Part shown: positions 1 through 10,900 of the stretch, one piece after another
Layout of the letters: each line of letters starts with the position of its first letter
Numbering within the stretch: the first letter of the stretch is position 1
NCBI GenBank assembly: GCA_013397115.1
Contig: VWZW01000878.1
Location: 791,496-855,495 of the forward strand
Reading direction: 5' to 3'
Source of the DNA: Edolisoma coerulescens
Lineage: Eukaryota; Chordata; Aves; Passeriformes; Campephagidae
Length of the DNA: 64,000 bases
The notes under the pieces: model-generated
Databases searched by the model: none
The model's input: the letters and a program-made list of their open reading frames with translations, nothing else
What the model was told of the DNA's origin: nothing
Translations under genes and position numbers: made by a program

Positions 1-1060
1 ATTTTAGACTCAATACAATTTGCTGACAAGACTGCGGAGGGAAAATAATTCCTATTGGGAGTGGGAGAAAATTGATAATAATGTTACTGAAAATTAGATA
101 CAAAGGCAAACAATCTTTCTACTTACCCTCTCATCAGGGGCAACCAACCAAAGGCTCCAAATGTGTAAAGCCGAACAACTTGCTGTCTGCAAACAGCAGA
201 AGCAGGTGGCTCACACCAGCATCTCCCCCAAGCCACAAAGGGTTAAATTGCCGTATGTAGCTACTAAGTATGCACGTGAAAATTTCAAAAGCATGCGAGT
301 GAGCCATCTGGCTCCTGCTCCTACTGGGTATTTGGGGATGAAAAGGGAAACTGGAAAGGTAAATAGTGTATTGCTTGATGTGTTGATTTTCAGCTGAGAT
401 TTCTCTCTTCAGTGCCTAGTCATATTTGTCCATCTAAATGAGTGGGATTGACTGTGTCTTCCCAAAAAGGGGTGAAAAAAAATTAGCATGTAAGCTCTGG
501 GAGAGCTGTGCAAAGCCACACTCTGCCTCATGTAACAGCTGAGGCAAATTTATTCTGGACTGCATCCAGAAAAAGGCCTCAGCCTCTCAGTGTCTAACTC
601 GTCTGTAGGGATGGCAGGAGGCTTCTCACCCCGGGCACAAGCAGGATCAGCTGCCTTGGACTGAGATCCAAAGAGCTGCCCCAGATCTGGGGCAAGCATC
701 ATCATCACCATGGAGAGTCAGGTATCAGCTCGGACTGGAAAGAGAATGGTTTCCTACCTTAAGTGTGTGTGCCAAGCCAGCTTTTTTTTGCTTGTTTGTT
801 TTTTATTTCTTTATTATTATTATTATATTTTGTTTTCCCCGGTGGTAGAGATAGAGAGTGGTGGGAGAAAGCAGGATGCTGCTCTGCTTGTAGCACTCTG
901 GTTTGTCACCTGGGCCAGTTCTGTCTCATTTGGGAGGCCAGGCCTGGCCACATCCCTGGTGTGCTCCCACGGTTGGAAGGTCTCAAGCTTGGCAAGTGAT
1001 GACACTGTTGGAAAATATATCAAGTTTACAATTTTTTTTATTTTATAACTTTAGTGAGTT
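1..1060. other. Intergenic DNA, no recognisable gene
   Basis: This lies downstream of PPP2R2C. I see no splice-bounded coding exon, no known repeat and no RNA gene. In mammals the convergent neighbour on this side is WFS1, but none of the short open frames here resembles it. A T-rich run lies at 781-835. Confidence 0.5.
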
Positions 1061-1125
1061 TTCACAGAATCACAGAATGAACTAGGTTGGAAAAGACCTT
1101 TGATATCATCAAGTCCAACCTACGT
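1061..1125 (-). repeat. CR1 LINE 3'-end fragment
   Basis: The stretch cacagaatcacagaatg followed by aggttggaaaagaccttt and catcaagtccaacct is the reverse complement of the standard avian CR1 3' end. Only about 65 bp remain; the body is absent and the sequence changes abruptly into LTR-like DNA at about 1,125-1,132. Confidence 0.8.
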
Positions 1126-1131
1126 TCACCT

Positions 1132-1673
1132 TTGCCCTGGGGGAAGGGAATCAGAGTTTCTTTCCAGGGCATTGGTCCCCCAGGTGAAGGCCTGATGAGC
1201 TTAACATCTCAACAGACTGGGAGTAGCCCAAAAGATAACCAAAAAGATAACGACTATCAGCAGAACATCACCGGCCATCAGCAAACATCAAGGAACACCT
1301 ACCCCAGATGCTGCCCCCTGGCATGGTTGGAGACACCTGGTCCGGAAAAGACTGATAAGGAAATCAGGGAATGGGGACCTAATTAACATCAGAGGCGAAG
1401 AAATCCAGATCCAGCAGGTAACCAAATACTAAGAACTACATAACTTGGAACCAAAGAACATTGAACCAATGAATCTCTATGGGTTTTGACTGTATAAATT
1501 TTGTGAAAAATCTGGTAAAATTCATGTGTCATGGACTGATTTTCTCTGCACACCGGGGCTATGTGTGGATGAAATTATTTCTGTTGCATATCCTGGCCAG
1601 AAATAAAGTAATGCCTTGATTCTCTAACACTAAAAACGTTGTTGGAGGGTTTTTGTTTTTCCCCGCAATTTCA
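1132..1673 (+). mobile_element. Endogenous retrovirus-type solo LTR
   Basis: About 540 bp have the order of an LTR promoter: a CCAAT box at 1466-1470, TATAAA at 1493-1498, AATAAA at 1602-1607, then a short GT-rich U5-like stretch ending near ccccgcaatttca. The segment ggccagaaataaagtaatgc with ctctaacactaaaa resembles LTRs of ERVL-type elements I recall from songbird genomes. No gag, pol or env remnant adjoins it, so it is read as a solo LTR. I could not find a convincing target-site duplication, and the left boundary is uncertain. Confidence 0.6.
1466..1498 (+). promoter_or_regulatory. CCAAT and TATA boxes of the LTR
   Basis: CCAAT at 1466-1470 and TATAAA at 1493-1498 are spaced as in a class of RNA polymerase II promoters, with AATAAA about 105 bp further on. 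If active, transcription would run rightward, antisense to PPP2R2C. Confidence 0.45.
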
Positions 1674-2054
1674 GTGATAACATCAATGCCATTTTTTTTA
1701 CCTGTGACTTGGTGTGTCAATTCACACTGCTCATCTCTGATTCCATCTGTAGGAGACTGAGACTCAAACCTCCTAACGTCCAGCTTGAGCTATGAGCAAA
1801 AGGAAAAGCTGGTCCCGGGACTGAACCTAAAGCATGTCTCCAGCTCTGCTATAGCTGCCCACACTCTTCATCACGCAACACCCTAATCCCACTCATGGCA
1901 TGTGTTCCCTCCTCCACCTGCCACAACACTTGAGGTTCCCACTGTAGCTTGCCCTCCAAGTCCTGATCCCAGTGACTCTTCCTCCTCCGTAAAAGGAGCT
2001 AAAGCAGCTCTTTCTTGCCTAGCTTAAAAATAAGCTGTGCCTTGAAGTCATCTA
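1674..2054. other. Short spacer between LTR and gene end, nothing recognised
   Basis: The sequence is of ordinary base composition without a known repeat, open frame of note or RNA gene. It should contain any downstream element for the PPP2R2C poly(A) site. Confidence 0.4.
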
Positions 2055-2077
2055 TTTATGCCTTTTTTGGTTGTAGT

Positions 2078-2083
2078 TTTATT
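2078..2083 (-). terminator. Distal AATAAA poly(A) signal of PPP2R2C
   Basis: On the minus strand this reads AATAAA, in the context tttttcAATAAAactac. A second AATAAA lies 35 bp upstream at 2113-2118. I see no strong GT-rich downstream element, so use of this site is inferred. Confidence 0.5.
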
Positions 2084-2112
2084 GAAAAAGCTGGTATTAA
2101 CATATTTATATT

Positions 2113-2118
2113 TTTATT
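2113..2118 (-). terminator. Second AATAAA poly(A) signal, proximal of the pair
   Basis: The minus strand reads gAATAAAAAtat at this place. With the signal at 2078-2083 it forms a tandem pair, a frequent arrangement at vertebrate gene ends. Confidence 0.4.
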
Positions 2119-2825
2119 CAACAACAGTTAGCTAATTTGTGCAACACAAAAAATGCAGCCATGAACAGCTTTCAAAACAATCAGATTTACCAACTTTACC
2201 ATCACTTACTCTACACCACTGAAAGCTCGAACTAAAAAGAGAAAGAAAGTTGGAAACGTTCACAATGACGATGTTAACTTTCCATACATTCAAGAAACCA
2301 GGAAACCGATCTGTAACAGTGATGTCAAAGACAGGAACGGAATACTGGTCTTTGAAAGGTTTCTATTTATTTCCTCTATAATCACTTAATGGTATTTTGG
2401 TTGGGTATTTAATTAGTTTTATAAAGCTCCAAAGATATATTTGTTTATTTAATTTTAACATGTTCTTTTTGGTACCCAAAGCTGTAACAGACTAAGGTAC
2501 TTCAAATCAAAAACAAAAAATTGTTGCATTAAGATCTGCTTTATAATAAGTTATCTATAGAATCTTACTTGAGAATGTTAAAAGCTAAATATATGTTTTA
2601 CAGTATCTCTAGCTGTATATGCCAATATGAGCTGATAGCAATTTTTTTGTCTTTTTAAGCTGCAAAGATTAATGGACGGGGCCAAAAGTCAAAGAAATTT
2701 TATGACACCCTTGAAGCAGTAGTTTGGCATTAACAAGTTTTCTATACAAGTTACCACACTCTTAACCCTTTTTACAAGGAAAAAAAAAAGGAAAAGGCAA
2801 TTTTGTTAAATTTCATTAGAATAAA

Positions 2826-2833
2826 TATGTACA
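2826..2833 (-). promoter_or_regulatory. Pumilio-type element in the 3' UTR
   Basis: The minus strand reads TGTACATA, a perfect match to the known PUM1/2 recognition word TGTANATA, inside an AT-rich part of the putative 3' UTR. An eight-base word with one free position occurs by chance every few tens of kilobases or more often in AT-rich DNA, so function is only a suggestion. Confidence 0.35.
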
Positions 2834-4004
2834 TATACTGTCCATGCCTGCTACAGCATACAGTATTTTATAAACAAACATTCTTTGTTCCCTTTAAAAT
2901 CACCCTACACATTTCATACCGTATGTGTTTAGTGTGGCTGGAAACTGGTGCACATGCGTTTGTGCTTCTACACACTAAATATACAGCATTTATCTAGAAA
3001 ACTTCAAACAGACAGATTTCAGGTGTGGTGTTGAAATGTCATATAAAAGCTGTAGACTTTGTTTTTTAATTTCTTGTAAGCAGATTTTCACCCACCCTTC
3101 CCCCAAACCAAAATACAAAAGCATGCAGATCCCTTCATCAGTACATTCTCCACTTACCAAGAAATCAGTGCATAATGGCTTAAAGATTTTTTTTTTCTGA
3201 GGAGTTTTAATATGGGCAGATTAACAGGTCATGTGAGTTGTGCTCTTTTATTCAAGGTTAGAGTAGAAATCCTTTTGGATATTGAATTTTCTGCCAGAGC
3301 TATTAAGGGTGCAGCAGAACTTTCTTTTCCTGGATTAAGAGGACTTCCTGCCCACTGCACCGTTCCATTCCTCCATGCCCTACTTTGTGTGTACTTTCCT
3401 TTTCCATTTATGTCCCTAATCATTCCAGAACAGAGATAGATCTAACAGCATTTCTGTGGAGGAAGGTTTTGTTTGGTTGGGATTTTTCAATTTTTCATGT
3501 TTCTCCAGGACTTTGTCTCCCAGAAGTGGCCTCATTTAAAAGCGTTAAAATTCACTGAGCGGTGCTGCCTGGCGCAGTACCATTCTTTTCACAGTTACAG
3601 ATACCAGGCACTGCCTGTATTCCCCAAAGGCCAGGATTAACATAACCATTCTGCAAACAACAAACAAGGGACTTTATCAAGTGTCTAGCAGTGATGTAAC
3701 TTTGTTCCCACTCAAGTTGGTCGTTGCCTTCAAGGACAGCACTTCTAGCCAAGGTTTCCAGAACTCCAACCCAAACGGTAGCGTGGGTTTGTGTGTGAAT
3801 TGCCAGGCTGTGTCTGATCAGCCAGTCCCTCAAGAGTGGCAATGCCAAGTTTTTTAATAGTCCTCACACAACGAAGATACTACTTATTGTTTTAAACAGA
3901 GCAAAGAGAACCATGGAGAATAAACTTCTTAAAATAAGCTGGCTGAGTAACTATACCAGTCTGTCACTTACTCACTTGGGAAGGTGAAGCACAAAATAAC
4001 GTGA

Positions 4005-4023
4005 TAAATAAATAAATAAATAA
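4005..4023 (+). repeat. (TAAA)n microsatellite
   Basis: Almost five uninterrupted TAAA units sit in the putative 3' UTR. On the transcribed strand they read TTTA repeats and contain overlapping ATTTA words. Confidence 0.85.
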
Positions 4024-4625
4024 GAGGGTATTGTAAAGAAGGGAATGGGATGGGTGAGATGGGGCAGCTTTTCACCAGCAGGGATTCTGCTTCCACCTCT
4101 AACTCTCATGAGGTCCCTCCAAAGTGCCACGTGCTCTAAAGGGATGTGGCTATTCATTCTTTCAAACAGCCTCGGCTTAATTGAAAGACAGGAAAACAGC
4201 ACTGGAAAAAAAAAACAATCAAGAGATTGAGGCAAAAAGCTCTAACAATGTGGTAAATGCTGCGGACTGCAAAAGCAGGAAGGGCACCAGAACACCACAG
4301 TCCTGCAAACCACTGAGACCCTCAAAAGGATGGACAGGAGTTGAGGAGCCTCAGCCCTCCTCAGGAACACTTCCAAACTGAATCAATAGCCCTGTTTGTT
4401 TAAAGGAACCGATACAGACCACAGTACTGGATTTGCAGTCGTGCCTTTTACTCATACAGTTGCAGTGATGGAAAATAATTGGCTTGCCACCAATAATGAT
4501 ACAGGCTGAGGGATGAAAGATGCAACCTACAAATCCCACCACAGAAGCCACAATTTTTGTGAAGATCACATCCTTCTACAACTCTCAAGAGGCTGGTTTG
4601 TAAATATAGAGGGATATTGATAAAT

Positions 4626-4917
4626 CTAGTGCATTTCTGAGTTCACTTTATCCTGAAATATGTACAGATTGTTTGTCGCTGCTATAGCAATGATGTTCTC
4701 GGTTGGGTGCCATGCTGTGTGCAAGATCTTCTTAGTAAAGTCCAAACTGTCAACACTGATGTCATCTTTCCTCCGTTTGCCTCCGACGCAGACCCTCCGG
4801 GGCTTAAGAATGGCTCGTGGTTTACTGCTCTCCCGGGAAGCCTCCAAGGTAACATCCCGCTTGGTGTTGCGGTCAAACATTCGAAAAAAGTTGTTATATG
4901 CACCTGTCATTATCACA
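4626..4917 (-). CDS. PPP2R2C: PPP2R2C last coding exon 9 with stop codon
   Basis: The exon follows a ctgtccctctgcag acceptor, completes Ser351 and encodes residues 352-447, ending in a TAG stop at 4626-4628. The product reads VIMTGAYNNFFRMFDRNTKR, then DVTLEASRESSKPRAILKPR, RVCVGGKRRKDDISVDSLDF, TKKILHTAWHPTENIIAIAA and TNNLYIFQDKVNSEMH. It forms the closing blades of the propeller. The NSEMH tail (NSDMH in human, from memory) and the VCVGGKRRKDD loop set the paralogue as gamma. Confidence 0.97.
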
Positions 4918-7900
4918 CTGCAGAGGGACAGACAGAGAGAGACAACAAAGGCAGTTAAACAGCAGCTTGTGCAAAGCCTACCAACGTGGCTGGATCAGGA
5001 CAGCCGAGTTTAACCTTAGGGTTAGCTGTCTTCTGGTTTCAGATGGGAAATAATAAGAAAAAAAAAAAAGGGGTTTCCCAGTACTCCCCAGAATGGTTTT
5101 CTTCTACCAATGCCTTCTCCTTCCATATTATTCAATGAAAATTACAGTTACCCCAAATAATGACCACTCCCTGACATAATGAGAATCACATCACAAGATA
5201 TTACAAGCATTTTGTTTTAATAAGTTATTTTTAATTACACTCCAGCTTTTTATGAGTGCTTAAGGATCATATATTTCAGGCTTTTTCCCTTTCTATGGAG
5301 CTTTACCTTTAATGACAGCTGAGTTTTACCATGATTCCAGAAATAGTCTAAAAAAATACCCACGTATTTCAAATCTTTTGATACAACAGTAAGGCTTAGT
5401 ACATAATTATATATTTTAAAGAGTATTTTGAAGAAGGGTGTTTTAAAAGGTTCTGAAAAATCACAGTGAGTTTGCACATGTAAATTCTTTCCAGATTAAA
5501 CTCTTTTCCTTGCTGAAGCCACAGACCTTGCAAGTCCAGACACCATTAAAATTTGTATCTACAATGCTTCTTAGAAATAAACACACTGGTGTCAGGATTC
5601 TGGCATCTCTTATACGAAGTTTGAATGAAACATCAAGTCAGGATATATTTCTGGGTCTGGGAGAAGGGGACAGAAAACGTATCTCGATCTGTATAAAAAT
5701 TACCTCATTAATCAGCTTGCAGTTTGAAATAATGGATTGCCAGTTGCTTCATTCCCCTAGTCCCTAGGGGAGGATATTTTGTCACTAACTTTAATGAATT
5801 CAGGATTTCATCCATGGCCCGCAGGTTATTGGATTAGCATAATCATGGGTTTCAGAGCCTTGTTTGAAAGCTCATCCCCTGTGAACTTTTTCCATATGTG
5901 AAACCAGAGCCGCTCTCTGCTCTCCTATCTCAGCCCCGAACAGGGTGGTTTTGTTTTGAATTTCCATTCTGTAAGAGGGAATCCACCCGACATGGTCAGG
6001 TCTCCACAGGAAAAAGCTGTACAGTTTTAAGACTCAGGCAATCAGGAACTATTTGCCTTTCTAATAGAGCCCAAAAGAACATATTTGATGTGCATGGCAT
6101 TAACAAACCTCCATCTCAAATGACAGCTGCTTTCACACTTTGCTGTTGGGGGGGGGCGAATCTGTGTTGAGCAGCAGACTGGCCAGGGAAACATGGAGCA
6201 TATGGGAGAATATGGGAGAACTCACAGGGACAAGCCATACTCTCCACCATACAGACACTCACTAGCTGATTAGATTAGATGCTCCTGGATTCAGGAGTGC
6301 CTTACAGGATGTGCACAGCCTCCAGCCAGCGCTGTCCTGATCTCATTTGGGGCCATTAGGAGCGACTGTAATACAAATGAACGATACACTGGGAAAGCAC
6401 AAATGTGAGCTGTGCCCCTCGCTGCTGTGACCACAGCGGGGGACTGGGAGCAGTGCAGGTTCCAGAGCCGCTGCAGGGTAACTGGAGCGGGTGAGCTGGC
6501 TTTGCACGCTGGGAATCACCCAGCCCCACCCTGCTTCCATGTCTGCCGACAGCATGCTGCAGTCTGCCGGCAGCTGGTACCACACTGAGCTCTGTGCGGC
6601 TCCTCAAGTGCCAAAGGGAACTGCTGCGAAGCAGACAGCGTGGCACAGAGACCCAGCACACACTGCCCTGGGCAGGAGCTCACCTACAGCCTTCATCTCA
6701 CGGAGAGGGGCTGCTTCCTGCAGATCTGCAGGGAGCTCGCTGCCGGGGGATGCACAGGGGCACCTGTCCCCACGCAGCCCCATCCAGCCCTGGCAGGACC
6801 CTCCCCCGGTTGCCTGCGGAGAGGTTTCCCTTTCCTTCCCCGCCCGCAAAGGCCTGGCAATCCAAGGCACAATTTAACAACCTCACAAGCTAAAAACCAG
6901 GAGTCAGTGTGGCAGCTTGACAAAATGTATCCCAGAAGCTTTTTCACACGCAGAAAGCCTATTGATCAAGATTAGTGCCCATTTCAGAAACTGAATCAAC
7001 AGCAGTAAATCAAATGTTTCATTCCTTCCAAATCACCATGTATGTCATTGCAGCTCCTGCTGTAATGGTTATTCACAACATGAAAAAGTCGAGGTTATTT
7101 CGTATCTCAGCACTAACATACACAATTTGTGATGCAAACAGTCCAGCTGTATATTTTCCCCCAGGCAAAATTTTGAAGCAGGTTCTTAATGCTGAGGCAC
7201 CCCTGTGCCATGGGCTGCAGAGCTGTGGCTCCCAGGGGAAAGAGGAGCATCCCTCCTGATGGAGGCAGGAACTGTCAGGGAAGGAGTTTTCATGCTGGCA
7301 GAGTACCAGTGCACCAAATGCAGAGAGGTGTTTGTTAAGGATCTTATTTTAGAAGGTTTTGCTTGCAGTAAAACTGCCTTTACAGTCCATTTGCCTTTTA
7401 ATTTCTTGAACTCTCGCATATTTTCAAAAGTCTGCTTTCTTCAGTTGGATTTACTGCAGTTATTTTTTTAACATATGTGGATGACTACTTTTCATGCTGG
7501 CTCTATTTTTCTGCAGTTTAATGGCTCAGTAAAAAACAGCATTATGTAAATGAGAAAGTGCCCATTCTTGTTCAAGGTCACAAACACAGATGGATTATAA
7601 CCTTACCTGCTGCTTAAAGTAATAAAAGAGAGTAAAAACTAAATGTAAGCCTGCAATGTCTTCCTGTTCAGGAAAATGCAACGTACAATAATGGAGTCCA
7701 TGCGATAAGGAGATTTTTTTTTTAATAAATAGTAGAATATAAATTGTAGCTCAATATAGGAAGAGTCTGTTCTGCATTCCCAGACACTGCTCTGCACAGC
7801 AGTGTTATGACAAGGGCTTGCACAAAACCCGTGCAAGAGAGGCTGTTTCAAGAAACCAAAGCCCCTCATTCAAAACAGCCCACCCTACTTCACAGGTGTG

Positions 7901-10900
7901 TAAGGCAGCAGCCCAGGAAAGCTCTGTCTAACCACCTTTAATTTTCCTTAGAAGGCAGGTTTACAAGTTGTGCTACACAAGGTCAGAGGTACCATCATCT
8001 CCGCCATGCAGAGGTATTTAGGACGCAGAACACGCTCCAGTGCACCCTGAGGAGCAGTGTACTGATAGCTCAGGCTGGAGCAAAGCTGCAGCCTGACTGC
8101 ACCAGCTCAAACCCCCACAGCTACAGGCAGCATGAATACAAAAACCCCCAAACAAAACAACAACACCCCCAACCCCCCAAATAAACCCCCAAACCAACCA
8201 ACCAAAAAAGCAGGGAAAAAACCCAATGGCTGCAGCGTGACTACCACTACCTACGTTTCACCCTCTGCAGCCCAGCCAGTGCTCTGGAAGGAGAAACAAC
8301 ACCCCACACCTGCAGGGCCCCCATACCTGCAGGGCCCTGAATGCATTCACGCAGCCCCACGTTACCCCTCCTGTGCTGCCCCGGGCAGGGAGCACGTTCT
8401 CCTCTCCGCACGGGGCTGCTCTGCAGAGCACCCGGAGCATTCTCTGCTCCCTCTGCTCGAGCTGCTCCAAGCAAGGTCCGGGCGATTCTTCAGGTATGTG
8501 TGTTTGGAGTGACAACACAAAATGTTACTGATTCCTCCTGCCCGCGCTGACACTGGGCATGCTTGCTTGTCAATGATGTGGTCTGAGGCATCTCACTGCC
8601 AAACTTCAGTCCTCATGCGGGGTTGCAGTGACCCAGTCTTACCCCTCCTTTTTTTTTTTAACAACAATGCCAAATGTATTTTTACAGAAGGTAAAGGGAG
8701 AACTCCAGTGCAGACCAATCCCTACTTTTATTGACTTTTTACTCCCTCCCTAGTCACCATTCTGTTCTCTTTTTCCCTTTCTTCCCCTCCAGTTCTGACG
8801 CTGCCCTTTACCACACTTTCCAGATAGGCTTCCCTTTCCCATTCTCTTCCTTCTCCCCTCTTCTTTTTTCATTTCCATCTATCCTGCTCTACAATTTAAA
8901 AAAAAAACCCCGCCTTATCTGCTTCTCTCTTCCTTTTCCCACCCCTCTCAGGTCTTTGTTTTACTCCTGTAAGTCTCACTGCTCACCCTTTCTTGGTGAT
9001 CTCCTCCAGCCCTCCAGTCTTGAAGACAACTTGCTTGGCCCTCCAGGTGTTTTGGCTTGCATCCCCACCTTCTTTGGGCTGAAGGCTGGGGAAACAGCAA
9101 ATCCCCAAGAACCAAAGCTAATTTGGGCAGGAGATGTAGTCTCCAAATTAGCAGAACATTAACTGTACACCTCCCATTCAGTTCAGGCTCCTTCTCACTG
9201 TGCCATGTTGATCTGGTAGCCAGCAATAATTCAGGTAGGGTTGTTTTTTCTAAAAGTACATTTTCAATCTGTAAAATTGTCTGAAATAATGGATTTGAGA
9301 GAAAAAAGTTCTTCCTGCTTGCATTGTAACAGTAATACTCAAAAGGAGCAGATGTTTACCTATGGATAATGATTTTATTAAATATTACACCAGTATTGTA
9401 CCACTGATGTTTAATTTAGGGCCAGAATTTTAGGGTCTACAGAAGCAACCTCTCAACTACTGATGGCTTTGGCATCTTTAATTATCTTAATACTTTTAAA
9501 CATCTGAATCTCAATATTTTGGTTTTGGTAGTGATGCTTTGTTAAATGAAATGTTTCAGTATGAGATTTTCCCCTCTAAAAAGTTCTGCTTCTCTTGGGT
9601 GGTCAACAAATTCTCTACTTCAGCAGCCTCAAAGGCATCTGAATAGGATTTTCACCATTTACTAACCTGCAATGAGATATTCCACAATATTTTTTAGGCA
9701 ATGAGATTTCATCAAACACATCAGTCACTAAGAATTGGCATATCTGTATTTCTCAGATCTGTTATTCCCATACTTCAAGCCAATCTCTTCAATGTTATCC
9801 ATGTTGCAGCCATCCTTGCACACTACAGCCTTTATCAAAATCGCTCCATTCAGCTGCATTCCTGGATGTCAAGGACTGCCCTAAATATTTGGGGATATCA
9901 GCTGGAATTAAGGCTTGTTTAAAACCAAACCATTACTTGCTCCACATTGTTTTATGTTGTTTTTCTTGTTTAGTTTGTTGTGTTGTTTTTTGGTTGTTTT
10001 TTAAACTCTTTGATAATTTTTGGGCTAACTCTTGCCCAGATTAGTCTTCCTAGATGCATAGAAGTTTTTATTCACTTGCAGATTTCTACTGTCTGGAGAA
10101 ATTCAGCTCATTTCATAGTTCCCCTCCTTCACTGTTGCTCACGAGACCATGGAAGCCATGGGATGATGTGACAGGACTAAGAGCAGGGCCAGGCAGGGCT
10201 TCAAGGACCTGCACATACCAGGCTTAAGGGTGACAGAAAAACTAAACCAGCCCAGCTGCCCTGCCCCTCAGTGCAGATGTGGCAGCAGAACTTCATTCCC
10301 TGGGGCAAGAGAGGCAGAGCTTGGACTTCGAAGGTGTGAGGGGAGGAGACTCAGAGAGCAGCTTCCACCAGAGCCTGCCCCCACACCTGCACATCTCAGC
10401 AAAGACGTCCCTCAAGGCACCCGGCATGAAAAAGAACCTTACCTTTTCTTTGACCTGAAACTGTCTCCCAATTATATTTTGAGCCCCTAAATTTTCACTA
10501 TTTCACTGCCATGTGTACCAGTGCAGAAGAGCACATCTGCAGCCTCCTAGGATTAATATGTAAGGTCCACCAGATCTGGTTTCATGACAAGCTGGCCCAA
10601 TGAAAAAAAGGGCTGATTCCAGAAAAACTCTTAAAGAACATCTTTCATAGGAATAAAAAAAGAGATTTATTAAAGCAAAGGGAAAGGAAGAAGCATTGTT
10701 GCAAGCAATGAGGACCTCCTGAAATACTGGCAAATTTTCCCGTATGCTGTGCTATGTAAAGTCACTGACTCCCCATCACAAATAAGGAATTTATTTAAAC
10801 CTGGGGAGGAGGCTGCTGGAAAAACTTTAGATACAGGATTCAGGGTTGTGGCATCCTGGTACAGCTGGCTGGCATAAGACTGGGAATAAGAACAAGGGAT

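Larger units (their letters stand above)
2055..4625 (-). other. PPP2R2C: Putative 3' UTR of PPP2R2C
   Basis: The region after the stop codon contains no further coding exon. It runs about 2.5 kb to two close AATAAA signals on the minus strand and becomes AT-rich over its distal half. I place the 3' end near 2,055 because the distal signal at 2078-2083 would cleave 10-30 nt further on. Other AATAAA words occur near 2365, 2443 and 3248, so shorter isoforms are possible. The exact end is inference; no transcript evidence is available here. Confidence 0.6.

Noticed and set aside
1087..1386. 99-codon plus-strand frame
   Set aside because: It sits inside the CR1 scrap and LTR U3-like region, so it is a chance frame in repeat DNA and not a host or viral gene.
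1..2050. Possible convergent neighbour WFS1, by synteny with mammals
   Set aside because: No translation in this stretch resembles wolframin; the neighbour, if conserved, must be further left.
4660..5013. Plus-strand frames of 117 and 83 codons opposite the last exon
   Set aside because: They are shadows of the real minus-strand exon 9 and do not continue sensibly outside it.
6343..6975. Cluster of six or more overlapping open frames on both strands
   Set aside because: They arise from high GC content with few stops. Proline-, arginine- and serine-rich translations without domains in every frame indicate composition, not coding.
8132..8230. C/A-rich array considered as a telomere-like or CRISPR-like repeat
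   Set aside because: Units vary in length and order, there are no spacers, and the host is a vertebrate; it is a simple low-complexity run.
8731..9162. 143-codon plus-strand frame rich in Phe, Ser, Pro and Leu
   Set aside because: It is a translation of the polypyrimidine tract.
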